Positions 7,883 to 15,458 are shown, numbered from the stretch's first letter. The stretch is DNA of 64,000 bases from a virus (IMGVR_UViG_3300012209_000008:1-64000); one strand, 5' to 3'. Notes: generated by a model not told the origin, from the letters alone. Translations and numbers: made by a program.

Positions 7883-8057
7883 CGCTTGGTTCCAAAAATG
7901 GACGCCGATAGACCCAGGGTTGGGGATTCAGGATCACTACGGCACCTACCACTTCTCCGGCTGCGACGATCAACCGCACCAGTCCGCCGTCAGGCGTCTC
8001 GGTTGGCGCGGCTGTCAGAGCTTCCGCCGTAAACACGGCAGGCTTCCCGTCATTCAT
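7872..8057 (-). CDS. Small hypothetical protein
   Basis: 61 residues, ATG at 8057 overlapping the stop of the upstream gene, stop inside the start of the primase-helicase gene. Mostly beta-prone (LVRLIVAAGEVVGAVVILNPQPW). No ribosome site is obvious, so translation may depend on coupling. Function unknown. Confidence 0.6.
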   Translation of the reverse strand: MNDGKPAVFTAEALTAAPTETPDGGLVRLIVAAGEVVGAVVILNPQPWVYRRPFLEPSDVD

Positions 8058-8436
8058 AACTTGTCACTCGACGGAGATATTGGTCAGCCGTCTCCTCGGG
8101 TCTGGGCTCCCATTGGCTCCCGCCCCCACGCACTCGGATATGATCCCACGCGCTGAAGGTTGCGGCGAACCGAGCTAGACTAATGAAGTCTGGTGGCGTA
8201 GAGCGGAGATAATTGCCCAGATGACGCCTGGCCACTGCCACTCCGTGTTGCACATCCAACGGCCGGAGATAGCGCGCCATCATCCCTCCTGGAAGCACAC
8301 TGCCCGGATACACCACGAGCCATTCCTCACAATACGGGCCGAGCCAATTGCCCCGCGGCTTCAGGGAGCCTTCTGGGCCTTTGGCTTTCTTGTGCTTGGT
8401 CAGTTTTGGTTTCCGAACCTTCTTTCGGAGCGCCAT
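8050..8436 (-). CDS. Hypothetical protein with basic N-terminus
   Basis: 128 residues from the ATG giving MALRKKVRKPKLTKHKK. An ATG three codons earlier (8445) is also possible, and neither has a strong ribosome site. The N-terminal 20 residues are mostly Lys/Arg and suggest nucleic-acid contact. The rest includes WLGPYCEEWLVVYPG and a helical middle. First gene of the block that leads into the primase-helicase, after a 600-base structured gap. Unknown family. Confidence 0.65.
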   Translation of the reverse strand: MALRKKVRKPKLTKHKKAKGPEGSLKPRGNWLGPYCEEWLVVYPGSVLPGGMMARYLRPLDVQHGVAVARRHLGNYLRSTPPDFISLARFAATFSAWDHIRVRGGGSQWEPRPEETADQYLRRVTSYE

Positions 8437-8694
8437 AGGGCACAATTCGCCCAGGGGTTTAGGTTCGCGATCTACACCTCACAGCAGACAACCAGCCCCT
8501 GACGCGGGTCTAGCGGACCTCCTCCCACAGGAACCTGCTACACTGTGCCGCTTCACCGCGGGCGCTGGGCAGGCGCCTATTTCTGGTTGCACCCACTGCG
8601 CGTGTTCTACTATGTTGGAAGGTTCAGCTGGTGGCGTCGCTCAGCCACCACTGGGGCATCGGCTGACCGGGGCCCCGCACCCGGGTGCACAACA

Positions 8695-8733
8695 AACCGG
8701 CGCCAGGATCCCGAAGGAGCCGTGGCGCCGGTT
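8695..8733. repeat. Perfect 11-bp inverted repeat (hairpin)
   Basis: AACCGGCGCCA at 8695-8705 pairs with TGGCGCCGGTT at 8723-8733 around a 17-base loop. Very stable, GC rich, with no U-run on either side, so not a textbook terminator. Confidence 0.75.
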
Positions 8734-8774
8734 AGTGGAGCGTCAGTGTCGGTGGAACGTGCCGGTCATGAGAA

Positions 8775-8852
8775 ACCCCCGAGACATCTGAGGCGCGTTT
8801 CCGCCCTGCCCGGCAAGCGTAGGCAGAGGCGAACCGTCAGACGCTCGGGGGT
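8775..8852. repeat. Long rod-like hairpin
   Basis: ACCCCCGAG (8775-8783) pairs with CTCGGGGGT (8844-8852). Inside it TCTGA/TCAGA, GTT/AAC, GCC/GGC and CTGCC/GGCAG form further helices, giving an almost continuous 78-base rod. Candidate structured RNA or processing site. Confidence 0.6.
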
Positions 8853-9052
8853 GCCCCGAGGTGCTTGCCTGAAGCTAATGGTGTACCGTCCGCCGCGTCT
8901 AGGTCGCGCAACCCAGAAAAATTGCGGCGTGGCTCCTACGGTAATAACTCGTCCCAATTTTGGAAAGGGGGACCGGGGCGGCGGCCATTCCAGCTGGACG
9001 CGGCCGCTCTTGCCTTGGTAGACCCCAGACCCAGCGACCCCGGTCCTGTCTC

Positions 9053-9658
9053 TTATCTCCTGAAGTCATCGGCTGTCACCGATGCCTTCATCAGATTCCG
9101 TTCCAAGGAGGAGTGGAAAACAAAGTCTGCGGGTCCCATGGCCCGCAATGGCCGTTTCTTAGATGGGTTCGGTGAAGCTGAGGAGGTCTCGGTTGATGGA
9201 GGATACCGTTTGGTACTCCGCCGGGCCGCATCGCTTGCAGCTTGACGTCGTTGCATGCCAAGAAGGCGGCTGGACTCGGTTGGTGCTTTGAGAACGTAGA
9301 TGCCCGGCTCGGCTTTTCCTGTAATGTCAAACACCACAAGCCTGACCCAGGTGTTGGCTGGGGTAATGTAGCGACATGCTAAGTCGCCTTTGATCAGGTA
9401 AGAGACCGTTTTACTGATCAAGCTTCCGCCCACTTCGGGAAGCCGTTTTGCCGCCAGCACCACAGCACAGCGCGCGGGATTGCCCGGTTGAGCGTTACGG
9501 ATGTCATCCGCAGTCACAACGATACCAATGTCCTCGGCCTGATCCTGCACCCATCGTACTTCTGGAAAGAGGCGCGTCAACGTTTGGGCACCCAAGCTAT
9601 GCTCCCTCAGTTCCTCTACCCGCATTTTCTTTATCTCGTGCCCAGATAGGCGCGACAT
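9053..9658 (-). CDS. Hypothetical protein
   Basis: 201 residues from ATG 9658, which follows a strong purine-rich site (GGGGGG, six bases away). The protein has an alpha/beta N-terminal half (MRVEELREHSLGAQTLTRLF, DIGIVVTADDIRNAQPGN, CAVVLAAKRLPEVGG) and a basic, low-complexity C-terminus. No known domain. It ends an operon segment before the structured gap. Confidence 0.72.
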   Translation of the reverse strand: MSRLSGHEIKKMRVEELREHSLGAQTLTRLFPEVRWVQDQAEDIGIVVTADDIRNAQPGNPARCAVVLAAKRLPEVGGSLISKTVSYLIKGDLACRYITPANTWVRLVVFDITGKAEPGIYVLKAPTESSRLLGMQRRQAASDAARRSTKRYPPSTETSSASPNPSKKRPLRAMGPADFVFHSSLERNLMKASVTADDFRR

Positions 9659-9669
9659 ACACCCCCCTT

Positions 9670-10341
9670 TTAGGTTGGCAGTAACTCCCGGGCCCGCGCA
9701 ATCTGGACCTCCAACTGCGCGGTGGCGTCCGGTCCCTCCTCCGCGGCCACCTTGCGGAGAATGGGCAGCCCGGACTCCACGCTGGCCGCCACCTCCGCGG
9801 CAGTAGCCTGACGGCCCTCCGCGAACCAGAGGATCCCGCGGGGTGGCCCGATATCCATGAGCCAAGAGCCCTTCCCGTCCGGCACCACCTTGTAGCTCTC
9901 ACAGATCCAGACCAGCGCCACCCCGGGGTTGCGCATGATCCCTTCGCCGGGGACCGTGCCACCTTTCGGGAGGTTAGCGTCGCGCCGCTCCGCGCCCGGT
10001 CGGGACAAAAAGGGACAGGCTTGGGCAGAGAAGATGGCACAGGCCACGTGGGCAGGCGGATCCCCGGCCACGCGGTTCACCGCACACATGGGACCGATGG
10101 TGAACGCAAAGCGCGGGCCCAACCGCTTGCCACAGACCCAGCAGAGCCGATGGGCAATCGCGGCATTGCGCTTCCGCCCGTCCGCCACGCGGAAGTCCGG
10201 CTGACCGACCCCGGGCTCCGTGGCGCTGCCGTCGGCCAGGAACCACTGCACGAACCAGGGCACCGGGTAGCCGCGATGATCCACGGGGAGGGTCCGCATC
10301 GCGGCGGGCAACACGGGGAGACCGGGACGAAGCTTGGTCAT
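9670..10341 (-). CDS. Conserved phage protein with CWVCG/GPMC motifs
   Basis: 223 residues. RLCWVCGKRLGPRFAFTIGPMCAVNRVAGDPPAHVACA and a following ACPFL segment give five to six conserved cysteines, a pattern I know from an uncharacterised family found in many phages and some bacteria. Metal binding is likely. The start at 10341 overlaps the lipoprotein stop (ATGA). Reaction and partner unknown. Confidence 0.75.
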   Translation of the reverse strand: MTKLRPGLPVLPAAMRTLPVDHRGYPVPWFVQWFLADGSATEPGVGQPDFRVADGRKRNAAIAHRLCWVCGKRLGPRFAFTIGPMCAVNRVAGDPPAHVACAIFSAQACPFLSRPGAERRDANLPKGGTVPGEGIMRNPGVALVWICESYKVVPDGKGSWLMDIGPPRGILWFAEGRQATAAEVAASVESGLPILRKVAAEEGPDATAQLEVQIARARELLPT

Positions 10342-10556
10342 TGGAGGTGGACCCGCTTAGCAAGCGCCGGGGTCGCCCGCTGGAGCACCAGCGTCGTCCC
10401 GTTGGCAGTGATCGTCAAGGAATAGAAGGCCGTATCGCCCGGGCGCAGCCCGGTCAGGGTCAGGAGCCGTTGGTGCGCGGGCCGCGATTCCGCTTGGAAA
10501 TCCACCTGACACCCGGTCAGCACAACCAGGCTCATCACGACGGTCAACATCTTCAC
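10338..10556 (-). CDS. Small lipoprotein
   Basis: 72 residues. GTG at 10556 has GGGAGG seven bases upstream and is preferred to earlier ATGs. The N-terminus is a type II signal peptide (MKMLTVVMSLVVLTGC) with lipobox LTGC at residues 13-16. The mature part is short and beta-prone. Predicted to be lipid-anchored on the periplasmic side of the envelope. Possibly a superinfection-exclusion or envelope-modifying protein by analogy with other phage lipoproteins, but nothing here proves it. Confidence 0.78.
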   Translation of the reverse strand: MKMLTVVMSLVVLTGCQVDFQAESRPAHQRLLTLTGLRPGDTAFYSLTITANGTTLVLQRATPALAKRVHLQ

Positions 10557-10915
10557 AAATGGTCCTCCCATGTGGGCTCTCCCTGTCGCAGCCATCCGCC
10601 CGGGAACCCGCCGCAACGTCCAGCAGGTCGGCGCCCCTCTCGGAGCGGGCCAGCGTGGTGATGGCTTTGAAGCAACGTTCCGTCCTCTGCGCTCAGCGTA
10701 GGTCAGCGTCGAAAGCGTTCCGCGTTCCGGTGGCTGGGGCCCAGCCTCAGCGTGTAATGGGTGCCCCGTTGGGTTGCAGACCCAAGTGCCTTAGCGTTAG
10801 GCGATAGGCTCGGTTTCGTGGTGAGCCTAGGCGGAGTTGAACCGCCATCCCTCGTCGTGTGTGACGCTGCGTTCTCCCGCTTCGCGACCGAAAAGCCCCT
10901 CCTGGGTGGTGTGCG
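10557..10915. other. 359-base gap with tRNA-like hairpins
   Basis: No protein gene. The right half holds the consecutive hairpins described as a candidate permuted tRNA (10769-10846). The left half (10557-10768) contains no feature I can name. Confidence 0.6.
10769..10846 (-). tRNA. Candidate circularly permuted tRNA
   Basis: On the minus strand, in order: T-arm (GGCGG, loop TTCAACT, CCGCC; 10846-10830); acceptor 3' strand TAGGCTC with no gap, discriminator A and encoded CCA (10829-10819); a 7-base linker; acceptor 5' strand GAGCCTA (10811-10805), perfectly complementary over 7 bp; two bases; a 4-bp D-arm-like hairpin (10802-10788); two bases; a 5-bp anticodon-arm-like hairpin with loop TCTGCAA (10785-10769). 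Helix sizes and spacers match a cloverleaf cut open in the variable region. Against it: the D loop lacks GG and the anticodon loop lacks U33. Two adjacent decayed tRNAs are the alternative. Confidence 0.45.
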
Positions 10916-11467
10916 CTACAGTCCCGGCAACACCGTGGTGGCGTTCTTGAGGCTCAGCTGACCGTCCAGCGCGCCCAAGACCGCCTCCAGGTGTTCAATC
11001 TCCTGGGCCAACACCTGCTCCTCAATGTTCACCACGACGTCCTGTGGCTTGGGGGCGGTCCCCGCCACGGCGACGGCGGAGACCACCGCGACGCCCTTGG
11101 CCAGCGCCTCCCGCCGCACCTGCTCAATGCGGACGCGAAGTCCGTTGAGGTACGTCCCGCGCTTGGGCGCCACTTCCCGGCGCCAGGTCAGCCAGTCCTG
11201 GAGGGAGCGCGTATCCCCGTTCACCGTCACCAGCGTGGCGGCGTTGGCCGCGAGGATGGCCCGGCGGATGGCGATGAGCCGGTCCTCCAGGTCCCCCATG
11301 GCCTGCTCCTCGGCCTTGATGTACGCGGCGGAGCCACCCTCGGCCACGATGGGATCCTTGAAGTATTCCTGGCGCGCCAGGTACTGGGTGATGGTTTCGC
11401 GCTTCTTGGCCAGCCGCTTGTCGATGGTCTTGACCTCGGCGAGCGCTTCCGTGATCGTCAGCGACAT
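10916..11467 (-). CDS. Hypothetical coiled-coil protein
   Basis: 183 residues, strong ribosome site (GGAGAGAAAAGGGA). Predominantly helical with heptad-like charged stretches (LAEVKTIDKRLAKKRETITQYL at the N-terminus, EEQVLAQEIEHLEAVLGAL near the C-terminus). Similar proteins with this layout occur in many phages, but no function is known to me. It is the last gene of the block separated by GGYNN pentamer arrays. Confidence 0.75.
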   Translation of the reverse strand: MSLTITEALAEVKTIDKRLAKKRETITQYLARQEYFKDPIVAEGGSAAYIKAEEQAMGDLEDRLIAIRRAILAANAATLVTVNGDTRSLQDWLTWRREVAPKRGTYLNGLRVRIEQVRREALAKGVAVVSAVAVAGTAPKPQDVVVNIEEQVLAQEIEHLEAVLGALDGQLSLKNATTVLPGL

Positions 11468-11490
11468 TCCCTTTTCTCTCCTCTCAGGAA

Positions 11491-11817
11491 AACCTTACCG
11501 TGCCCCGCCATACCGCACCAAGCCTCGCCCGACCTCACCGCACCCGGCCGGACCCTGCCTCGCCCAGCCCGACCCACGCCTTACCCCTAACCACGCCCGA
11601 CCGCACCGGACCTGACCATACCAAGCCCCGCCCGAGCTGACCGGACCAGAACCCTGCCATACCACACCCGACCGTGCCTTGCCCCGCCCAGCCGGACCAC
11701 GCCCTACCACACCCTACCACACCGCGCCCTGCCTAGCCTTACCACACCGTACGATACCATGCCGCACCCGGCCGGACCAAGCCCAACCCTGCCTAGCCTT
11801 GCTCAACCCAGCCTCAG
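11491..11817 (-). repeat. Degenerate pentamer array A (GGYNN)n
   Basis: About 65 consecutive five-base units read NRCCN on the plus strand, i.e. GGY-N-N in the transcript, with occasional one-base phase slips. The third core base is always pyrimidine in the transcript, and the two spacer bases look random. The array begins just after the stop of the upstream gene and ends about ten bases before the ribosome site of the next one. Confidence 0.9.
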
Positions 11818-11819
11818 AT

Positions 11820-12464
11820 CTACTCCGTCAACAACTTGAACCCCGCCACGGTGAAGCGACCATAGGTGGGCCGATGATCGCAGAGCCCGGCAATGAGTCC
11901 CGCGGAGTTGGCCAGCTTGGTCAGCAGCTCCGGCGTCACGTAGTGGGGCAGCGTCACCAGGACGATGAAGCTGAGGCGCCAACCCTCCTTGAGGGCTGGA
12001 CGGACCCGGGTGATGCCTTGCCGCTGCACCGGCGCCCGTCGCTTGTCCTCGTAGTCCCACTCCTTGCGCCGCGGCTCAAACGGGGCCACGTCATCCAGGG
12101 GAATGATGGCGGCCTTGACCAGATCCCGGAGCGACTTGCGCGGGCTCCGCGGGTCGCTCTCATAGCGGGCCGCCTCTTGGAGTGCCGCGGTGAAGTTCAT
12201 CCCCGGCACGCCCAGGGTCCCGTCCGTCATCCGGTACACGTAGGACTCCAGGTTGTCGGTTTTCTTGGCCTTGCTCCCTTTGGCCGACGCGCCCTTCTCC
12301 TTCACCGCTTCCACGTCCCAGCGGTGGAAGAGGATCGGGGCCACGCCCACCACGGAGATCCGCGCGCGATAGGGCTGTTGCAGCGCCACGGCCTCCTTCC
12401 CACCGTTGTCCGTTTGCTTCGCATCGAGTCCGATGCGCTCAGTCGCTCCTGCGGGCGCTTTCAT
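11820..12464 (-). CDS. Conserved phage protein of unknown function
   Basis: 214 residues from ATG 12464 (AAAGAGG upstream); the upstream open frame is only the pentamer array. Motifs include PILFHRWDVEAV, a Lys/Ser-rich segment (GASAKGSKAKKTDNLESYVYR), GVPGMNFTAALQEAARY and a C-terminal CDHRPTYGRFTVAGF. I recall this architecture from uncharacterised proteins near phage recombination genes. Its C-terminal RPTYGRF strand is faintly like RAMP-type folds, which is speculation. Confidence 0.75.
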   Translation of the reverse strand: MKAPAGATERIGLDAKQTDNGGKEAVALQQPYRARISVVGVAPILFHRWDVEAVKEKGASAKGSKAKKTDNLESYVYRMTDGTLGVPGMNFTAALQEAARYESDPRSPRKSLRDLVKAAIIPLDDVAPFEPRRKEWDYEDKRRAPVQRQGITRVRPALKEGWRLSFIVLVTLPHYVTPELLTKLANSAGLIAGLCDHRPTYGRFTVAGFKLLTE

Positions 12465-12489
12465 GGAAACCTCTTTCAAAGGAGAAGGG

Positions 12490-12943
12490 ATACCACACCT
12501 GGCCTCGCCCCACCTCACCACACCTAACCAAACCTGGACGCACCAGACCCTGCCATGCCAAACCGAACCACGCCGAACCGGACCCGGCCTTGCCACGCCG
12601 CACCGAACCCCACCACACCCAACCTTACCACGCCGTGCCGAACCGAGCCGCACCTTGCCTAACCCTACCCTGCCTGACCAGGACCTGCCGCGCCATACCG
12701 CGCCGTACCCTACCTGACCGGACCGTGCCTTGCCAGACCAAACCTGAACCCACCGTGACAGGACCGACCGAACCTAGCCACACCGCACCACGCCGAACCT
12801 CACCCCACCTTGCCCCACCGGACCATACCCGAGCACACCACGCCCGAGCCAGGCCACGCCTCACCATACCGCGCCGTACCCAACCTGGCCTTGCCCCGCC
12901 GCACCGTACCACACCAAGCCACGGCTCGCCTCACCGCGCCGCG
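12490..12943 (-). repeat. Degenerate pentamer array B (GGYNN)n
   Basis: The longest of the three arrays, about 90 units of the same RCCNN (plus) / GGYNN (transcript) pattern, filling the gap between the stop of the recombination-type gene and the ribosome site of the next gene. A few single-base insertions shift the phase. Confidence 0.9.
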
Positions 12944-12944
12944 C

Positions 12945-13952
12945 TCAGAATGGTAAATCATCATCCTCCGCCTCTAGGATGAGAGCATCACGCCGCTGCT
13001 GTTCTGCTTTCAGAAGCTCCACCACCGGTCGCCACACGGCTGGTCGTTTGACCTTGGTGGTGAGTGCCAGGATCATCGCCTGCAAGCGGTCTGGCGGAAT
13101 CTCGCGAACGCTTTTTCCGGACCAACCCTTCAATGCCTTGGCGCGTGGTAAGAATGGTCCAAGGGTTCGATCCTCCTGCTCTTGCTTCGGGGGCTGGCGC
13201 TCACTCGGGGGCGCAGCCGCCTCGCCCGGATCCGCTTCCTCCGCCGTGGTAAAAATCTCGTCCGCGGCTGTGGCCACGATCACCGCTTGGACAAAGGCCC
13301 GCTTCCCAGCCCGCGCCACCACGTCATTGAGCGCCGCACGCCAGTCCGGTTTGGTCTTGACGCGACTCTCTCCTTGCTCATCCTTCTCAATCACCGCGCC
13401 ATACTTGCGCTGGGTCCAAATACTCCGGAACCCGGCCTCGGCGGTGGAGCAGCTGCCGACGGCGGAGCCGACCTGGCGCCGATAGTTGTCCAGCAACGTC
13501 ACCTCCACCGTCTGGCTCACGAAGTCCGCCGTCTCCGTCCCGCCCACCAGCTTGGTCTCGCCTTTGGCGTAGCGGAACAGCTGGGCGAGCTTCTCGCCGC
13601 CGCGCTTGGTGAGGGCCTTCTGCTTGCTCCCGGGCACGACGTAGTAGTCATGGAGCTTGCCTGGGGCGGGAGCGCCCTTGCTGTCGTACTCCGCTTCTTG
13701 GAGGTACTCACGGACAAACTTGAGCAGCGTGTCCCGCTGAATCTTCCACCAGGCCAGTTGCTTCTCCAGATCCAGCGGCCGCTCCAGCATCGCGGCTTCT
13801 AGCGCCAGCCCGCGCGGCACAGCCGTCTGCGACTGCTGATCCCAGACGTGTCCCGTCGGCACCAAGCCCTGGGCCTGCGCGGCGGCGGCATCCAACAGTG
13901 CCTTCACCTCGGCCTGTGCTGAAGGCTTCTCAGTAACGGTCTTGTTGGTCAC
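12945..13952 (-). CDS. Putative ssDNA-annealing/recombination protein with SSB-like tip
   Basis: 335 residues from GTG 13952, directly after AGAGGAGGAGC. The core (DYYVVPGSKQKALTKRGGEKL..., then VGSAVGSCSTAEAGFRSI and DVVARAGKRAFVQAVIVATAADEIFT) resembles a widespread phage family whose members carry GTKKPTL-GAEKL and KKRAxVDAxLxxTxASDxFTQD motifs and usually sit with replication genes. The C-terminus is acidic and ends EDDDLPF, very like the bacterial SSB tip that recruits host repair proteins. I infer single-strand DNA binding or annealing. The activity is not proven for the family. Confidence 0.7.
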   Translation of the reverse strand: MTNKTVTEKPSAQAEVKALLDAAAAQAQGLVPTGHVWDQQSQTAVPRGLALEAAMLERPLDLEKQLAWWKIQRDTLLKFVREYLQEAEYDSKGAPAPGKLHDYYVVPGSKQKALTKRGGEKLAQLFRYAKGETKLVGGTETADFVSQTVEVTLLDNYRRQVGSAVGSCSTAEAGFRSIWTQRKYGAVIEKDEQGESRVKTKPDWRAALNDVVARAGKRAFVQAVIVATAADEIFTTAEEADPGEAAAPPSERQPPKQEQEDRTLGPFLPRAKALKGWSGKSVREIPPDRLQAMILALTTKVKRPAVWRPVVELLKAEQQRRDALILEAEDDDLPF

Positions 13953-13969
13953 GCTCCTCCTCTGGTTGG

Positions 13970-14024
13970 GCCGAACCAAACCACGCCACGCCACACCAAG
14001 CCGAACCCGGCCTCACCGCGCCGC
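13970..14024 (-). repeat. Short pentamer array C (GGYNN)n
   Basis: Eleven in-phase units of RCCNN on the plus strand (GGYNN in the transcript) lie between the stop of the upstream zinc-protein gene and the ribosome site of the recombination-type gene. Confidence 0.8.
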
Positions 14025-14034
14025 AGGTTAGGCT

Positions 14035-14271
14035 TCACGCGGCCTTCACTCCCAAGCGCTGAAGCGTCTGCGCCTCCAACCGCTCTCGGAGTTCTCCAAC
14101 GTACTGCGTGCGCCGCGTCTCCGGGAGGACGCGCAGAGCCCGCGCTGCCAACCGGCGGCAGCGCGCGGAATGAAACTGGCGCTTGCGGCCACGCCGCGCC
14201 GGATCCTCCTGAAACGTCACGGCGCACCCGGGCCGCGCACAGCAGAGGCCAGACACGAGACCATGAGGCAT
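14035..14271 (-). CDS. Small zinc-finger-like protein
   Basis: 78 residues. CCARPGC near the N-terminus and RQFHSARCRRLA about 20 residues on give a treble-clef-like CxxxxC...C arrangement seen in small zinc proteins that end RRxFCSxxCR. The remainder is a basic helix. ATG 14271 is chosen as the first start next to the Cys motif, but an upstream ATG at 14313 would add 14 residues. First gene of the minus-strand operon, next to the divergent control region. Confidence 0.62.
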   Translation of the reverse strand: MPHGLVSGLCCARPGCAVTFQEDPARRGRKRQFHSARCRRLAARALRVLPETRRTQYVGELRERLEAQTLQRLGVKAA

Positions 14272-14378
14272 AGGCGCAACGGACCTCCTTGGGGCGCTCC
14301 CCCGGAGGGGCACCTTGGCCCGTCCGGTCCCTCTACGTTACTATAGAAGGGGCGCGGAACGGTAGGGGTCGTAAATTG

Positions 14379-14398
14379 TGTAATATGTTGATATTACA
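14379..14398. promoter_or_regulatory. Operator-like 8-bp inverted repeat
   Basis: TGTAATAT, spacer GTTG, ATATTACA: a perfect dyad in the AT-rich part of the divergent region. Size and spacing suit a dimeric regulator. No regulator gene is adjacent. Confidence 0.6.
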
Positions 14399-14894
14399 TA
14401 TGCTTTAGACCTTTAGGCTTAGGTAGGGAGTCCCCTAAGCTATGGCCTCCCTTTACTTTCCATTGCTTCCCTATTACCTTCTATTCGGTGACCGGATTGG
14501 CCCCGGGTAGCCTAACCTCCCGCGGAAGCTCTCATTAGCCAGTCCCGTCCCTAGGGGGATGGCAGCAGTGCCGCAGCGGGGCTGGCCCCGCAAGACCTCC
14601 GATCCATAGCGCGAAGCGAACGTACCGACCCCGCAGACGGCGTGTTGCTCACTCAAGGGCTCTGGCTCCGGCTATCCCGCAGGCAGCGCTGGACAAGCGA
14701 AGGGGAATGGACCCCAGGCGGCGTCGGTCTCAGATGGTCAGCGGCGGAGTACCAGTCCACAGCCGCGGTCCGAGGGAACACTCGCGCGAACGATCAATGG
14801 CCATAGAGGCCGGGGTGCAGATCCCGGAGCCTCCCAGCAGTGGGGTGCAAGGTCCCCGCGTTGGCCTTCCTCTTCTACGTCTGTAGTGCTCTCA

Positions 14895-14906
14895 GCGTAT
14901 CGTGTA
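14895..14906 (+). promoter_or_regulatory. Leader motif copy 1 (GCGTATCGTGTA)
   Basis: Exact copy, 21 bases before the first ATG of the rightward operon and just upstream of its ribosome site. Confidence 0.7.
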
Positions 14907-14927
14907 ACCCCTCAGAAGGAGGAAGCA

Positions 14928-15188
14928 ATGCCTCGTCCCCCGAAGAGCATCACCGTGGCCGAGCTGATCGAGATTCTGCAAGACCAGGACCCGGAGGCCC
15001 GCGTGATGTTTGCGTGTGACTACGGTGACCACCATCACACCAAGCAAGTTCTGACCATTGATGGCGAGCTAGAGCCGTTGCTGATTGAGGAGAGTGGCTA
15101 CAGCCAGAGCGGCTGGGCCGTGGTAGAAGATGATGGTGATGAGGACCGCGACGATGAGGCGCGGCCGACGGTCTTGGTGCTCACATGA
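14928..15188 (+). CDS. Hypothetical acidic protein
   Basis: 86 residues, ATG 14928 after AGAAGGAGGAAG. Begins MPRPPKSITVAELIEILQDQDP, a helix typical of a small phage family in which the segment after it reads DPEARVMFACDYGDHHH; here it ends in a strongly acidic stretch (EDDGDEDRDDEARP). First gene of the rightward operon. Function unknown; four-base overlap with the next gene. Confidence 0.78.
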   Translation: MPRPPKSITVAELIEILQDQDPEARVMFACDYGDHHHTKQVLTIDGELEPLLIEESGYSQSGWAVVEDDGDEDRDDEARPTVLVLT

Positions 15189-15457
15189 TCCGTACCTTCA
15201 CAGACCTGACGGAGTGGAAGGCCGCGGCGGATGCGCGCGGCCTCTTTCTCTTTACTGATCACGAGGATGAGCCGACCGCACAGGATGCGTTCCAGGGCAC
15301 CGAAGCACGGGAACCTGGCGCCCAGATGGACGGGGATGGCTACACGCCGTGCGTCGGGTGGTGGAACCCGCCGGGAGCCCGCTGGCCCGGCTCGCGCCAG
15401 ATCGGATGGCTGGCCGACACCGCAGACGAGTTCCTGCAGTTCATTCAAGACCTCTAA
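15185..15457 (+). CDS. Hypothetical protein
   Basis: 90 residues, start overlapping the previous stop (ATGA). Acidic, with GWWNPPGARWPG and a C-terminal helix ADEFLQFIQDL. No recognised domain. Confidence 0.72.
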   Translation: MIRTFTDLTEWKAAADARGLFLFTDHEDEPTAQDAFQGTEAREPGAQMDGDGYTPCVGWWNPPGARWPGSRQIGWLADTADEFLQFIQDL

Positions 15458-15458
15458 A

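Larger units (their letters stand above)
8437..9052. other. 616-base non-coding, structured gap
   Basis: No convincing gene. It contains a self-complementary 12-mer (GCACCCGGGTGC at 8678-8689), a perfect 11-bp hairpin at 8695-8733 and a long imperfect hairpin at 8775-8852. It separates two minus-strand genes and may hold a terminator, a promoter for the primase-helicase block, or a small structured RNA. No poly-T tract follows the hairpins on the minus strand. Confidence 0.5.
14272..14927. other. Divergent intergenic control region
   Basis: No convincing gene in about 650 bases between the leftward and rightward operons. It contains the only clearly AT-rich stretch nearby (14370-14480), with a perfect inverted repeat at 14379-14398, and ends with the first copy of the GCGTATCGTGTA leader motif. 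Early promoters of both operons are expected here, but no classical -35/-10 pair stands out. Confidence 0.65.

Noticed and set aside
8766-8957. 63-residue minus-strand frame
   Set aside because: It lies over the long hairpin, has no ribosome site and no protein-like pattern.
10769-10846. Two-piece (permuted) tmRNA
   Set aside because: The T-arm and CCA resemble tmRNA, but the region after the acceptor 5' strand is a D-stem-like hairpin, without the conserved tmRNA 5' sequence, tag frame or pseudoknots.
11495-12912. Several open frames on both strands inside the pentamer arrays
   Set aside because: Their residues follow from the GGYNN pattern in every frame, with Gly/Arg/Trp/Val or Thr/Pro/His-rich nonsense composition and no ribosome sites.
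11491-12943. CRISPR-like or ordinary tandem repeat reading of the arrays
   Set aside because: The unit is only five bases with two variable positions; there are no long direct repeats, spacers or cas genes.
14474-14656. 60-residue frame in the divergent control region
   Set aside because: No ribosome site, isolated, and the composition is not protein-like.
14815-14865. T-arm-like hairpins GGGGTGCAGATCCC and GGGGTGCAAGGTCCCC
   Set aside because: No matching acceptor, D-arm or anticodon arm could be found around them.
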